Part shown: positions 50,510 to 61,593 of the stretch, piece by piece
Position numbering within the stretch: position 1 is the stretch's first letter
Layout of the letters: every line of letters begins with the position of its first letter
Assembly (NCBI GenBank): GCA_002189035.1
Contig: NEEC01000017.1
Span: forward strand, 1,488,001-1,552,000
From: Utricularia gibba
Lineage: Eukaryota; Streptophyta; Magnoliopsida; Lamiales; Lentibulariaceae
Reading direction: 5' to 3'
DNA length: 64,000 bases
Translations under genes and position numbers: made by a program
The notes under the pieces: model-generated
What the model was told of the DNA's origin: nothing
What the model saw: only the letters and a program-made list of their open reading frames with translations
Database searches by the model: none

Positions 50510-51966
50510 TTAACCAAATCCAGGAGGCACATCAGGATCTTCATCTTTGGTGTGTAGAGGCCCCTGTTGTCTGAATGCTGAAGCAACGCTAGGTGTCTGT
50601 GGGAGGCAAGAGTTGCGATACGCAGACGTTGCAACCGGCGGCATGGCGAGATGGCGTGGTTGGTTGATTCGTTTGCGCTCACCTGGATGGTTCAGGGTAG
50701 TTGAGGCAGCACCAGGTGGGGGTTCACCTGCCATTCCATCAGACAATGCACCATTGGCTTCAATAGCCCCAGAATCCGGAACCCCACCCTGAATGGAAGT
50801 TGAACATCGGAGAGATGGCTCCCAGTTAGCATTGCCATTAGGGTTCAGTTTACTATGAACTGACTTCACAGTATCAGAAATCTCAGCTTTCATCCCTTCA
50901 GGAGATCTAATTATACTCCACAAGCCGTCAGAAATTTGGCTCATGATCTTTTCCCTGCAAATTCATGGGAAACTTCTCTAGAGAAATGCTTTCATCATTT
51001 TTTGAAAATAGGACACTCAAAATGCTTACCCAATTTCTTGGTGTATTGCATCAGCAAGCTGCCGTGGTTTCATTGATTCAGCACCTCTACGATTAAGTGC
51101 AGCCGATTGTCTCACCATAGAAATAATATTACTTCGTAATTCCTCCTATAACAAGCACAGCAAATATCACTGTAAGAAGAAACACAGATGGGCTCACACA
51201 CAGTCATGAAAGATATCTATGCTTGACCAAGATACTAGTTTGCCATTGAATGAGGAATGGGAACACATTCCATGAACCAAAGGATCACTTTAGGTTAAGA
51301 TAAAAGTAACATCTTCCACAAGAGAAAAGGTTTCAACTACAGGTCCATTTTCTATAAATTATATAGCTACAAGCCAGCCGACTATATGACACGCGATTTT
51401 TTTTTCCAATGGCAGGATACATGACACAAGTTGAAGGCATACTGAAAACCAGCAAATGCAAACTGAAGGCAATCTCGAGAAATGCTACATAGAAAAGTTG
51501 ATGTTAGCTACCATCCTATGGGATACTACGAAGAAGCATCAATCATCAGCATTTCCAAAATGTAGCTTTTCAACGAGAGCTACGAAGAACGCCTAAAAAT
51601 CGCCAGTTGGGATTCTCTAGTCAGTTTGCTGACACACGGGGAATACAGGCAGCCCCAAAGAACCCGAACGATAAGATAAAAAAAAGATCGAAACACCACA
51701 CAAAACCTAGAAACCAAAGAATCTAGGCCAGGCAGCGAGATATAACCAGTACAAATGCTATTATCCTCAGTGAAGAAAACTGAAGCAGCGAATACAGAAA
51801 GCCCAATACGGAAGGCGCAACTCACATTATCCCTGAGTTTACGAATGATCTTTAAACGAAGGCGATCGAAATCTCCATCATCCTTCATCTTGGATATCAC
51901 ATCTTCAGCCTCGGCGCGGCGCTTGGAACCAACACCGCCGCCATCGGAATCAGCCTTCTGCAACAT
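50510..51966 (-). CDS. Small protein with BOD1/SHG1-like helical region, function unknown
   Basis: Three exons from the 5' end: 51826-51966, 51030-51145, 50510-50954, giving 233 residues. The N-terminal third is helical and charged (VISKMKDDGDFDRLRLKIIRKL, then EELRSNIISMVRQSAALN and LADAIHQEIGEKIMSQISDGLWSIIRS), which resembles the BOD1/SHG1 region of COMPASS-related and chromosome biorientation proteins, but I cannot confirm this. The C-terminal half is low-complexity, rich in Pro, Ser, Asn and Gly, and ends in DEDPDVPPGFG, a short acidic-PPGFG tail seen in several plant nuclear proteins. The start is the first ATG, with GSKRRAEAED as a possible nuclear signal. Intron 1 is long (680 bases). 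Confidence 0.75.
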
Positions 51967-52357
51967 CTTCTTCCCGTATCATGCTATCTGCGTCCGAGCG
52001 CCATGGCATACGGTCAATTGAGGGATTTTACCTCCAAATCTGATTTCATGTCAACGAAATAATCAAAATAAATGAATGAAAAATAATTATGAAAACATAA
52101 TTTAATTGTACATTAAAAATATGGTTTTAAATAACTAAAAAAATCATGAATTATTTCCATAATTCTAAAGGATTCCATCATAATTTTATCGTTAATCCGA
52201 ATTACAATGTTATCTTTTCACCGGAATATTCCGAACGCCTACTTATCTACCGGCGGTCACTTTTCGAACGCCGGAAAGTTATCCGACGATCGGGATTTTC
52301 TAAACACCGGTTAAAAATGAAATAAGAAGAAGACAAGCTTAAATCATGAGTCTTTTA
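51967..52357. other. Promoter of the preceding gene and SOT1 3' UTR
   Basis: AT-rich middle part. A short CCGG-rich stretch (52240-52310) repeats ACGCCGG/CACCGG words. No gene. Confidence 0.4.
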
Positions 52358-54499
52358 TTACAATGCAGCAGTGGTGGTGAAGGGTGAGAATTCCTTTGAC
52401 TGCACCCACGACACCAAATCCTGCCGAGTTGCAACGAAGAAACCAGGCTTCTCTGGGGTTTCCTGAAAAGGAGCACTCATCGTCTCCAAATGGGATGCAA
52501 GCGCAGCGCCCAGACCCTGTGAGAACTTGTGATTTCCAGCGCCAGTGCTTGCGCTAAACACATCTGGCAAAGGCTCCTCACGTTGCACCATTTTAGCTAC
52601 GCTTGTCATCCACTCTTCGAAGGCTGTGTGGGCAGCCCCAATCGAAAGGGAACGGACATTCAGCCGCCATTCTTGTGGAGTTTTGGTGTGTAGCCCCCGG
52701 TAAAGCCCGTATACAGTTCCGAAATACAGCAGCTCATGAGCTGTGTTGCGCTGATTCCTATTCCGGCAGATGTCGATCAAACAGTTGCAGAAGGGTCTCC
52801 TTGCCTCAGCTGATGTGCTGCTTAGTATGTTCCTGAACTCTTGTTTCAGGGTGTGGGGATTGCTGTTGGGACCATCTTCCAGCAGTGTCTTGACGAAGGT
52901 AGCTAGTTTTGGATTGGCTTGCTCTAAGCATGACAGCACTGTGGCAGTTTCATCGCCTTCGCAGTAAGACAGCACTGAAAGTAAACAGCCACAAAGTCTA
53001 TCATCTGGTTTTACACCGGCGGCCATGAAAACCTTGAACACCCTTTCTAGATCATCAGTTCTCTTTGATCTTCCCAAGCACTGGATCAAACAAGTGCACC
53101 CCATGACATTAAGATCGACTCCAGTCTGGCGCATCTCTTCAAACAAAGCCACAGACTTGTCAGCATTGTTCCCACTGCCGTATATATTCAGCATTGCTGT
53201 GTAACTCCAGCTATCAGGTTTGTTAGTTTCTGATGCTTTCATGTCTTCAAACAATCTCTCAGCTTCTTGGATCAATCCCAAATCAGCACACATGCTCAAC
53301 AATGTGTTGTACAAAATGAGGTCTACAGGCCACTTATTGTGCTTCATCCTCTCCCAGAGATCCAAAGCATCTCTAGCCCATCTCGCCCTGCCGTATATCT
53401 TGATCAATGCTGTCAGTGTTTTCTCATTCGGCTCGATTCCTGAATCGACCATCTCGTCGAACAAAGTTCGAGCAAAGCCAGGTTTTCCGACCTTCCCGAT
53501 TGCCTCCAACAGTGTGTTGTAAAGAACTAAATTTGGTTGGACGCCAAGGGACTTCATTTCCTTCAACACGAGGCGTATGCCATCAATATCCCCTGCTTCA
53601 CCAAACACTTTAGCTAACACTGAAAAGGCAATGGGATCAGGCTTCCATCCAGTGGCTCTTCCTCTCTCGTAGAGACGCAAAACTTCCTCCACTTTCCCTG
53701 ATTTGGCATACACATCAAGAACAGCAGAATATGTTACTTCATCAGGCATCAGTCCAGTTCTATACATTCTCTCAAACCATTCAACAGCCTTGTCGAAAGC
53801 GTTACATCTTTTGGCACAGGTAATGATAGTAGAGTACGTGATGTTATCAAGTTCAATTCCCGTATCAATCATCTCTAAAGCAAGGTTTTCAACACGGTGA
53901 AACTGTCTGCCAAACCTCAAGGACTTCATAACTACATTATAGAAGATGGTTTCAAGAGGAAATTCATTCTGAGTCTTTACCCAATTCAGCAAAAGAAGAG
54001 CTTTATCCCATGACCTCATTACGTTCAACAGCAGAAGCGCATTATCCCTCGTGATAGGATGAGGCGGTTCCTTCATTAGCTCCATAAAATCAGCTTCCTC
54101 ACACGCATTCAATTTCCTGGCGAACTCCAGCAAACCCTTCATCTGGGGATTATACGAGAAGGGCGAGCGCTTTTGGCGCTGGAGAGAAAGCACAGAGGGC
54201 TTAGGTCTTGAGGGGTTAACCCACGTAGATTTTTGCTTGGATGGCAACACAATGGGTTCATTTGGTTGCTCGGAGAGCAAAACGGTGGATAAGGGTTTAA
54301 GCTGCTCGGCCAAAGAAGAAGAGGAGTTCTCATCCTGGGCCAAGGCAGACGGCGCATTCTTCCTACTGCTGCAAGAAAGTCCGACACGTTTAACAGTCAA
54401 CACCAGAAGAGTGGCCGAGAAAGGAAACGAACGGCCGCCGGCAGCAGCATCCGGGCACTGGTGAAAATAACCGGAAACTGTTGGCAAATTCGTCGCCAT
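52358..54499 (-). CDS. SOT1: Chloroplast PPR-SMR protein SOT1
   Basis: Sequence-specific RNA-binding protein. Arabidopsis SOT1 (At5g46580) binds the 5' region of the plastid 23S-4.5S rRNA precursor, and its SMR domain can cut RNA. Intronless, 713 residues against 711 in Arabidopsis. A Ser-rich transit peptide is followed by about ten 35-residue PPR motifs from ~150 to ~510 (NITYSTIITCAKRCNAFDKA, DEVTYSAVLDVYAKSGKVEE, NLVLYNTLLEAIGKVGKPGF type). The C-terminal SMR region begins near 590 (EWRLNVRSLSIGAAHTAFEEWM; the family LDVR/LNVR motif is seen) and ends near 690. The start is the methionine of ATNLPTVSGY; the in-frame ATG 54 bases upstream would add a hydrophobic stretch not typical of transit peptides. 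Confidence 0.94.
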   Translation of the reverse strand: MATNLPTVSGYFHQCPDAAAGGRSFPFSATLLVLTVKRVGLSCSSRKNAPSALAQDENSSSSLAEQLKPLSTVLLSEQPNEPIVLPSKQKSTWVNPSRPKPSVLSLQRQKRSPFSYNPQMKGLLEFARKLNACEEADFMELMKEPPHPITRDNALLLLNVMRSWDKALLLLNWVKTQNEFPLETIFYNVVMKSLRFGRQFHRVENLALEMIDTGIELDNITYSTIITCAKRCNAFDKAVEWFERMYRTGLMPDEVTYSAVLDVYAKSGKVEEVLRLYERGRATGWKPDPIAFSVLAKVFGEAGDIDGIRLVLKEMKSLGVQPNLVLYNTLLEAIGKVGKPGFARTLFDEMVDSGIEPNEKTLTALIKIYGRARWARDALDLWERMKHNKWPVDLILYNTLLSMCADLGLIQEAERLFEDMKASETNKPDSWSYTAMLNIYGSGNNADKSVALFEEMRQTGVDLNVMGCTCLIQCLGRSKRTDDLERVFKVFMAAGVKPDDRLCGCLLSVLSYCEGDETATVLSCLEQANPKLATFVKTLLEDGPNSNPHTLKQEFRNILSSTSAEARRPFCNCLIDICRNRNQRNTAHELLYFGTVYGLYRGLHTKTPQEWRLNVRSLSIGAAHTAFEEWMTSVAKMVQREEPLPDVFSASTGAGNHKFSQGLGAALASHLETMSAPFQETPEKPGFFVATRQDLVSWVQSKEFSPFTTTAAL

Positions 54500-56099
54500 G
54501 GAATCGGGAGGAAGCAGAACTAGGAATACATCAAAAAGAAGAAAATATCCCAACGGATTATCTTCTGAAATGATGCAACTGGCTGAGGATCGCTCCTCTC
54601 TTCCGTTAGAATGGACCAGAAAGAGATACTCTTAAGGCCCCCTTCCCTTTGGGTTATATTTCAGAAGACCGGATTATTTTGGGTCTGGAGGAAATTAACA
54701 CCTTTCAGGCCCAATTCATTCCATGTTTTAAAATCTAAAAATTATTTAATTCATAACCAATTAAATTTGTCTTAATATTCAAAGGACGGGCCTCCCATAA
54801 ATTAGCATATATCGACAATTCTTCGACTTAACTCTTCAGCTATTTATGGACTATGAACATTACATTTCCAATGTAAACTGTGTAAATTTAATATTATTTT
54901 TTATAATAATAATAATAATAATTTCAAATAAACAATATAAATCATTTGTACTTGATAAAAATATAAAAATATTTCAAATGTACCATAATTAGTACAAGGG
55001 TCATGTTTGGTAAATTTAATTTTTTGAAGTGATTCTTTTCAACTTTCGCAGATTTTGATTTTATTTTATTTCGTGTAAAAATTAAAAATATATATTTTGA
55101 TATTAAATTATTGAATTCATTGTATCTTCATTGTAATGAAGAATTAAAAACTTTATATTGTTCACCTTCTACATGTCTCGAAAATACATTTATATTTTCA
55201 CATTGCAATCTGCAATAATTTAATCCATTACACTTTACAATGCATGATTTAATTTATTAAATTCTAAAAATTAAAATTAATTTTATTCTATATAATCTAA
55301 AATAAAGATTTAAAAACAAAGCATAGCACACTTAATCTATTATTTTGTAATGATAAAAATTATACTATTCTACCAAACACAGAATCAATCGTATTTATTC
55401 GAAAATTAGTCGAATTACCAAAATCTTGAAATTAGGGATTAAGACTAATTCCCTTTTTCCAGATTGGGATAACTCCAATATATGGATCATAATTAATTGA
55501 CAAAGGTGGCCTGCCACTCACCACTACGCCATATGAGGACTTGCTTTAGATAAAGAAAGTGGGCCCACCCGCTCCAACAAGGGTGGCTACGAGCAGCTTC
55601 CTCCGGAGCCGCCCACGCTCCTTCATCGCCCACCACTTTCTTGGCCCTCCTCATTGCTCCTTATGATTCTTGCCACAACTTGGGAAAAGCAAAAGGATAA
55701 AGAGTCTGCTTTTCAAAGTTCAATGGATATTGGATAATAACATTCAAAAGAGGAGAAGTTGGAAATGACGAATGTTTGATAATTCGAGATCGATTGAAGT
55801 TCTCTTGTGTGTTGTTGCAACGATGAACAAACACACCAAGAGCACGTATGTTGTGAAGATGCGTATCTATAGCTAATAAAAAGAATTTTGAAATTAGAAG
55901 AGGTGATGGTTTACAATCGTTTTCATGTCATGTGATATTGTTTGTTTTGAACATTCAAATCTTTAATATTATTTTATTTTTTATATTTTTGATTTATTTT
56001 TATAAAAAGTCATCAACTTTCAAATTACTATAAATCAATCATGTTTAATAACTTTTAAGTTACTATCAAGAAAATTTCATTGTGCTTTAAAAGATATGT

Positions 56100-56287
56100 C
56101 ATGTAAGCAGTGGCGGGCGCATTATTTTATGGAAGGGGGCGAAACATGAAGGGGGAGGGGGGCAAAACATGATAATAGGGGCGAAACTTAATGATAATCG
56201 TTCAAATTTCTAAATTTTTTTTAGAAAAATAACGTATGAATTTTCTGGGGGATGGCCCCATCGCCCCCACCTTGTGTCCGCATGTAA
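56100..56287. mobile_element. Possible MITE-like remnant with 7-base target duplication
   Basis: CATGTAA occurs at 56100-56106 and again at 56281-56287. Between them are 174 bases starting GCAGTGGCGGGCGCA and ending TGTGTCCG, so the two ends carry imperfect inverted GCGGgCgCA/GCGGaCaCA. The inside has G-runs on one side and C-runs on the other (GGGGGCGA / TCGCCCCC), again inverted. It encodes nothing. The family is unknown. Confidence 0.35.
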
Positions 56288-57218
56288 TATAATTTCATGT
56301 TTATGATTCATATGAGGTTCTCTTAAATTAATTCCGTTGTTTTATCGTATAATTTAAAAAGATAGTCATTTATTTTCCACACATTAAATTAAAAAATAAA
56401 ATTTTAAAATGTGATTATTTTCAAACGGCCCCATTTGCTCCCCTTTGCGACCAGATTTGACTCGAGTAAGCGCTGTGTAGTACGAAGTTTACACGTGCGC
56501 AATGGCGCAATTACCAAAGCGAAGCAGCTAACCTCCTCCTCCGAGGAAGATTCCCTGAATCCTTGAACGGTCGCATTTATTACCGGAGCCGCCGTACTTG
56601 CCCGGAATATCGTCCACATTCAACCCTCCCCATCCCACCGCGCGCGACCCGTTTCCAGTCATCCCATTCTAGTGACGGAATCACTGATGATTGAATATTC
56701 TCATTTCAAATTATTCAAACAAAATAAAAAAAACTGTAAAAATGTCGATGTAAGATTATTACATGCTACGTTATTGTTCGATTCTCTCGTCAAAGGGTAA
56801 ATTTGACAATCGAACATATTTCAATTATGATTTATATTGGTGATTTTTTAAATAAGAGAAACAAGGAGATAGGTAGGGGTGCACATCATTTCCTAAAATG
56901 TGAGTGACGATGGCTTCCTATTTGTTGTGGGAGAATATTTGGGCATTAAATCTATTGTCTTTTTATTATTTAAAAAAGGAAATATACGAGTCATCGCTGA
57001 CGTCATCGGTACACTGGTCTGAGTTGTCACGAGATTCCCCTCGTGTCCCTTTTGTGCGACCTACCGCTAAAAGGGGGATCTCCGCAATTTTGATGATTCC
57101 GAGGGGATGCGATTACAATTAGTTAATGTTTGGGGTGCTTAGCGCAATAAAATGAAAATTGCGGGTATTATGGAGCGGTTACCTTATCTAGTAATGTGGA
57201 GTGTTTGGACATTGGCGT

Positions 57219-57228
57219 CTATAAATAG
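57219..57228 (+). promoter_or_regulatory. TATA box of methionine gamma-lyase
   Basis: CTATAAATAG is a strong plant TATA box 56 bases before the ATG, so the leader should be only about 25-30 bases. Confidence 0.7.
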
Positions 57229-57283
57229 ATGGTAATCTTGGGGCGTGGAATCGTACCCCTTCTTCCTCGGAACTCCAAATCCC

Positions 57284-58738
57284 ATGGCGGAAGCTGTTGA
57301 CAGGAAGAGATACCTTAATGGGTTCAAGGATCCGGCGGCGGCGCTGGCCAGTGCTCGCCATGAATTCGGTGAGCACGGCGGTGTTAATATGTCAATTGAA
57401 GCCTCTGCCACCTTCACTGTCATGGAGCCGGACACCATGCGCCGGATCTTCTCCGGGGAGCTTGGCCCGGAGCGCGATTTCTTCATCTACAGCCGCCATT
57501 TCAATCCCACGGTCCTCAACTTGTCCCGATTGATGGCCGCCATGGAGGGTACCGAGGCTGCCTACTGCACGGCCTCCGGAATGTCGGCTATTTCCGCTGT
57601 GCTTCTTCAGATCTGCGGCTCCGGCGGGCACATCGTCGCTTCCCAGAAGCTATACGGTGGAACCCACGCGCTGCTCAGCCACTTTTTCCGCCGCGCGTGT
57701 GGAATAACGACGAGCTTTGTGGATATTGGGAACTTGGAGATGGTGGATAAGGAGATTGTGGAGGGAAGACCAAAGTGCTGTATTTCGAGTCCATTTCCAA
57801 CCCGACGCTGAGCGTTGCTAATATACCGGAGCTCTGCAGGATAGCGCACGCTAAAGGGGTCACGGTGGTCGTCGATAACACCTTTGCTCCGATGGTGCTG
57901 TCGCCCGCTAGGCTCGGCGCCGATGTGGTGATTCATAGTATTTCCAAGTTCATCAGCGGCGGCGCTGATATAATCGCCGGCAAGCCCTCTCTCCCTACTC
58001 ATCTTACTTTTTTATCTCTTAGAAAGTAAAGAGATTCAATGTGCACTATCTACCACCCTACAGCGGTGGACCCCCGTCTTCTTCATGTGAAAGGAGTAAA
58101 TTCGCGTGGCGTTTCCGGTGTCTTCTTCTCTGCCATCTGTGTTATGATTTAAAGAATATTTTTTTGGTATGATGACAGGGGCAATCTGTGGACCGGCGAG
58201 GCTGGTAAACTCGATGATGGACATGCATCAAGGAAGCCTTATGCTGTTAGGTCCAACGATGAATCCCAAGGTGGCTTTCGATTTATCAGAAAGGCTGCCC
58301 CATCTCGGTCTCAGAATGAAAGAGCATTGCCGGCGTGCGGGCATCTTCGCCTCTCGGATGCAAAAGCTTGGTCTAAAGGTACACTACCCGGGGCTCGAGG
58401 ATCACCCAGACCACAAGCTTCTCAAATCAATGGCGAACGAGGAGTACGGATACGGCGGACTGTTGTGCATCGACATGGAGACGGAGGAGAGAGCGTACAG
58501 GCTGATGAATGCGTTGCAGAACGCGACGCAGTTTGGGCTCATGGCTGTGAGTTTGGGATACTACGAGACCTTGATGTCGTGCTCCGGTAGTAGTACTAGC
58601 AGTGAAATGAGCGAGGAGGAGAAGGCGCTGGCCGGAATCTCGCCAGGGCTCGTGAGGATGTCCATTGGGTACACTGGGACCTTGGAGCAGAAATGGTCTC
58701 AGTTCGAAAAAGCTGTCGCTAGAATGAACTTGGCTTAG
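57284..58738 (+). CDS. MGL: Methionine gamma-lyase, frame broken once
   Basis: Pyridoxal-phosphate enzyme of the cystathionine gamma-synthase family that splits methionine to methanethiol, ammonia and 2-oxobutyrate, feeding isoleucine synthesis in the cytosol. Two exons: 57284-57979 and 58179-58738. One restored base gives 418 residues (Arabidopsis MGL about 441, with a longer N-terminus). Family marks are RHEFGEHGGVNMSIEASATFTVMEPDT, YSRHFNPTVLNLSR, the substrate loop YCTASGMSAIS, LYGGTHALL, VVVDNTFAP and the PLP-lysine motif SISKFISGG. In exon 1 near 57763-57771 a base is missing. IVEG is followed by a shifted KVLYFESISNPTLSVANIPEL, and the frame as read ends at 57811. The only intron begins with GC (GCCG|GCAAGC) and ends GACAG, joining IIA-G-AICG. 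The 3' end faces SCL28 across 217 bases. Confidence 0.92.
57980..58178 (+). other. GC-AG intron of methionine gamma-lyase
   Basis: The conserved junction Ala-Asp-Ile-Ile-Ala-Gly-Ala-Ile-Cys-Gly is restored only if the exon ends GCCG before GCAAGC and resumes after GATGACAG. No GT lies near the exon end. Confidence 0.8.
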
Positions 58739-58955
58739 AGAAGCTGCTCTGTTTCATGTCGCAGTTTGTGTTCTCCATTTCCATGTATTACTGCTAGTGG
58801 GAATGGCTCTGTATCGTATCTTCCAAATAACACAACACTCTGGAGAACACACAATGAATGAAAGAACTGCCTATAACAAATGAATGAAATGAAGTATTGA
58901 ACCTAAAACTTCTCCTATAATCAAGTTATGTTGTAAACCAGATGCTGATGAACTT

Positions 58956-60806
58956 TTATCCAGAGCTCCACGCAGATATGGAGTAAAGTGGCTGATCCAT
59001 CCAGCTGAGAGTAAGATGAGCAGTTCCTGTATCCAATATTTCCTGCTTCTCCACCTTGAACTTCTCCTGATGGGGATACATTTTCAGTATCATCTTGGCT
59101 TGTGAATGCTCCCTGTCCCTGATTCCCATGCTCCTGAATCCTGCTTGCTCCATCCAGTGCCGCCAATGTTCAAATTTTTCATGTCTCTCGATCCTATCTT
59201 CTCCTTCACAGGCGATGATATTCCTTATCTCACAGCCATACAGTTGCTCTATCTTGATCCTGACTTCGCTCGCCAATGGGAGGCTGCAATCAATGAAGTC
59301 AAAGATGGCTGAGTAGTACTGCAGCGAGTTGGCAACTCTTGAATCCAGACCCATCTCGTTATGTTCTGCTTCTTGCTCTGCTATGATAACTGCTTCAGCA
59401 TTTGTGCTGCGGATCAAGTCTAAGAAATCCAGTAGTTTCCTCCTTTCCTGGATCCTGTCATTGACCATCTTGTGTAGCTGGAAGATGCAGTTTACTGCCA
59501 GCGTCTCGCTCTCCTTGATGTGAAGCATCCACAGCCTCACATCTTCCAGCTGAGAAACTGCCACTGGATGAAACTCAAAAGGGAGATTCAATGCCTCAGC
59601 AAAGCCGGAGAGTAGCTCCCCTGTCTCTAATAGCTCCTGCTTCGATTCCCCGACGCCGGTGATCCTGATGTGCGTCGGAGGGCCTTTTCTGGACGCCAAG
59701 CTTTGAAACAAACTAGGCCATTGCAGTCCTTGCTTCACCCCGAAATCGATTATATGAATTCGGTCCTTCTTCTCAAAGGCTCTCAACAGAATCTCGTTTG
59801 AAGTGAAATGGATGAACTTCACAACTGGAGTTATCTGGTTCAGCAGCCTCAAACCTGCGCTAGCATCGTCTTCGGCTGGATCGAATACTCTACGAGCTGC
59901 AACCTCAAAGATAAGAGGCCACTTCCTGGTCACATGCAGTGCCAACCCCTCTGTATAATAAGCAGCAAGACGGTGGACAGCTGAACCACCTCTTGGAGAA
60001 GCAAGCTCCCCAAGCCTAGCTAAACAATGGCTAATAGCAGCAATGTTTCTTAAGCCAATATGCTCGATGCAGGTCACGAGTAAGCTTAAGAGCTCAATGC
60101 AATCATCTTCCATGCATCTCTTTCCTCCATGAGATTCTTGTTCTGCTAAGGCAATCTTGTTGGTTCCTTTACCTGATGACAACACATTACCCTGTCCATG
60201 ATCCAGTTCAAAAATCAAACCTTTACTGCCAGATGAAGTAGTGCTTGATGATGATCTTGAAGTTGTCTCCTTGATTTTCACAATGGTGTCTTCTCCTGCT
60301 CCCAAATCAGTAAACCCAGTCACAAAAGGATGAGTCCAAATAAAATTGGAGAGTGGTGAAAGTGGCAGACATGGATATGATACTGGAAAATTGGGTCCAT
60401 CATCTCCAAAAGTCTGCCTGTTCACTCTCTTTGGACAGCTCTCCTCTTCATTACAAATTTCTTCAACTTGTCTCTTTCTAATGCTGCTACTCTGCTCCCA
60501 AAACGCATGCTCATTCTTCTGGTTCTTCTTCGTCCTACTCACAACAGGGAGTAGTTTGATATTCTGCGGCTGCTGCTGCATCAAAGGCATACTACTTGCC
60601 TTCTTATCAACATTCTTCTCAACAGAAACACCGACTGGTCTACCAGACTCAGTGATGGAGGACACATCTTTCCTGGTGAAACTGCATGGCAAATCCAATC
60701 TCTGTGTACTCATTACAGGTATATGACAACCCTGAAACTGTGCAGATGCTTCCCCTTTCAATCTATGCCTTGGTGAAAGAACTGTAGATGAACAGCCAAC
60801 CAACAT
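58956..60806 (-). CDS. SCL28: GRAS transcription factor SCL28
   Basis: GRAS-family regulator. Arabidopsis SCL28 (At1g63100) acts with AP2-type SMOS1 to set G2 length and cell size, as a target of MYB3R. Intronless, 616 residues. The first ~230 residues are disordered with basic runs (KKNQKN, RKRQVEE). The GRAS domain begins near 235 (LLSLLVTCIEHIGLRNIAAI), with VHIID as IHIIDFGVKQGLQWPSLFQSL near 365, a PFYRE-like region (RVANSLQYYSAIFDFIDC) near 500, and SAW-type tryptophans near 565-610 (HWRHWMEQAGF, SWMDQPLYSISAWSSG). The ATG is the first in frame. Three AACGGTC cores and a TATA run lie 0.7-0.9 kb upstream, implying a long leader that is probably spliced. Confidence 0.93.
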   Translation of the reverse strand: MLVGCSSTVLSPRHRLKGEASAQFQGCHIPVMSTQRLDLPCSFTRKDVSSITESGRPVGVSVEKNVDKKASSMPLMQQQPQNIKLLPVVSRTKKNQKNEHAFWEQSSSIRKRQVEEICNEEESCPKRVNRQTFGDDGPNFPVSYPCLPLSPLSNFIWTHPFVTGFTDLGAGEDTIVKIKETTSRSSSSTTSSGSKGLIFELDHGQGNVLSSGKGTNKIALAEQESHGGKRCMEDDCIELLSLLVTCIEHIGLRNIAAISHCLARLGELASPRGGSAVHRLAAYYTEGLALHVTRKWPLIFEVAARRVFDPAEDDASAGLRLLNQITPVVKFIHFTSNEILLRAFEKKDRIHIIDFGVKQGLQWPSLFQSLASRKGPPTHIRITGVGESKQELLETGELLSGFAEALNLPFEFHPVAVSQLEDVRLWMLHIKESETLAVNCIFQLHKMVNDRIQERRKLLDFLDLIRSTNAEAVIIAEQEAEHNEMGLDSRVANSLQYYSAIFDFIDCSLPLASEVRIKIEQLYGCEIRNIIACEGEDRIERHEKFEHWRHWMEQAGFRSMGIRDREHSQAKMILKMYPHQEKFKVEKQEILDTGTAHLTLSWMDQPLYSISAWSSG

Positions 60807-61510
60807 GTTTTTTTCACACCTTCGTCTTCTTCAAGAGGCTCCCCACCTTCCCCGATACTGGAATCTTCTGTTAGTCTCTCCTTAGCTTCTGTACTTTGAT
60901 GGCAGTGTATAGTATAATGAAATGGTGTATCCCGAATAAAAACAAACAAAAGGATGTTATTCTCTACAGTGTATTTGGTTTTGAAAGGAGATGAAAGGAA
61001 TAGTTATGTGCAAGAAAGAATGCTGACACCACAAACAATCGGAAGAATGAATCAAATATAACTACCTAAGACGGAATAAAACAAGAAAAAGGGCATCAAA
61101 CCCGACTCATCTCCATGAAAATGATCTTCTTGTCAAACACAAACATGGTAGTGACATACGTTTCTTCAAAGAATAGAAAGGGAAACGGCAACACAGAATC
61201 CCACATTTTCCTTGTTTCAACACCATTTCAGTTCTATCTAAACACAGACACGAAACCATAACAACGTTGAACCCTCGAAACTCATGAACCACAATCAAGA
61301 GAGAAAATATTTTTTTAGTTAACCCAGAAAAAGAAGGCCCAACCCCAGAAACTCATGAATCACAAACATGAGAGAAACATCTTATTTTGTCGAGTTTTTC
61401 CAAAGTTAACCCAAAAGAAGAAGAACCCCACAACCCAAAACCCAGAAACCGGCATGGAAGAGGAATGGAGTTGTAAGCAAGCCCAAGGAGGGGGACAGTC
61501 CGTCATGTGC

Positions 61511-61523
61511 CTATATATATATA
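61511..61523 (-). promoter_or_regulatory. TATA-type run upstream of SCL28
   Basis: TTATATATATATA on the minus strand, with the AACGGTC cores placed 70-215 bases further upstream. This fits a core promoter about 700 bases before the SCL28 ATG. Confidence 0.4.
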
Positions 61524-61593
61524 ACCAAGTGCATCAAAAGGAAGGCGCAGAGAGTCTGGGATTTTGAATCAGACGGCGAATGAGCAGAAATAG

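Larger units (their letters stand above)
54500..57283. other. Long AT-rich spacer with a GC-rich island
   Basis: 2.8 kb between divergent SOT1 and methionine gamma-lyase. GGCCC and GGGCC words near 54630-54715 are probably SOT1 promoter. 54720-55480 is AT-rich with a (TAA)n run near 54905. 56107-56280 may be a small transposon remnant. 56430-56690 is a GC-rich island with no recognised protein. Confidence 0.45.

Noticed and set aside
52603-54464. Several plus-strand open frames inside SOT1
   Set aside because: They are antisense shadows of a long conserved coding region.
54500-54553. Earlier ATG of SOT1
   Set aside because: It adds a hydrophobic leader, while the next Met gives a normal transit peptide and the family length.
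56404-56619. 71-codon minus-strand open frame in the GC-rich island
   Set aside because: No recognisable family, no splice context, and the length is within chance for GC-rich DNA.
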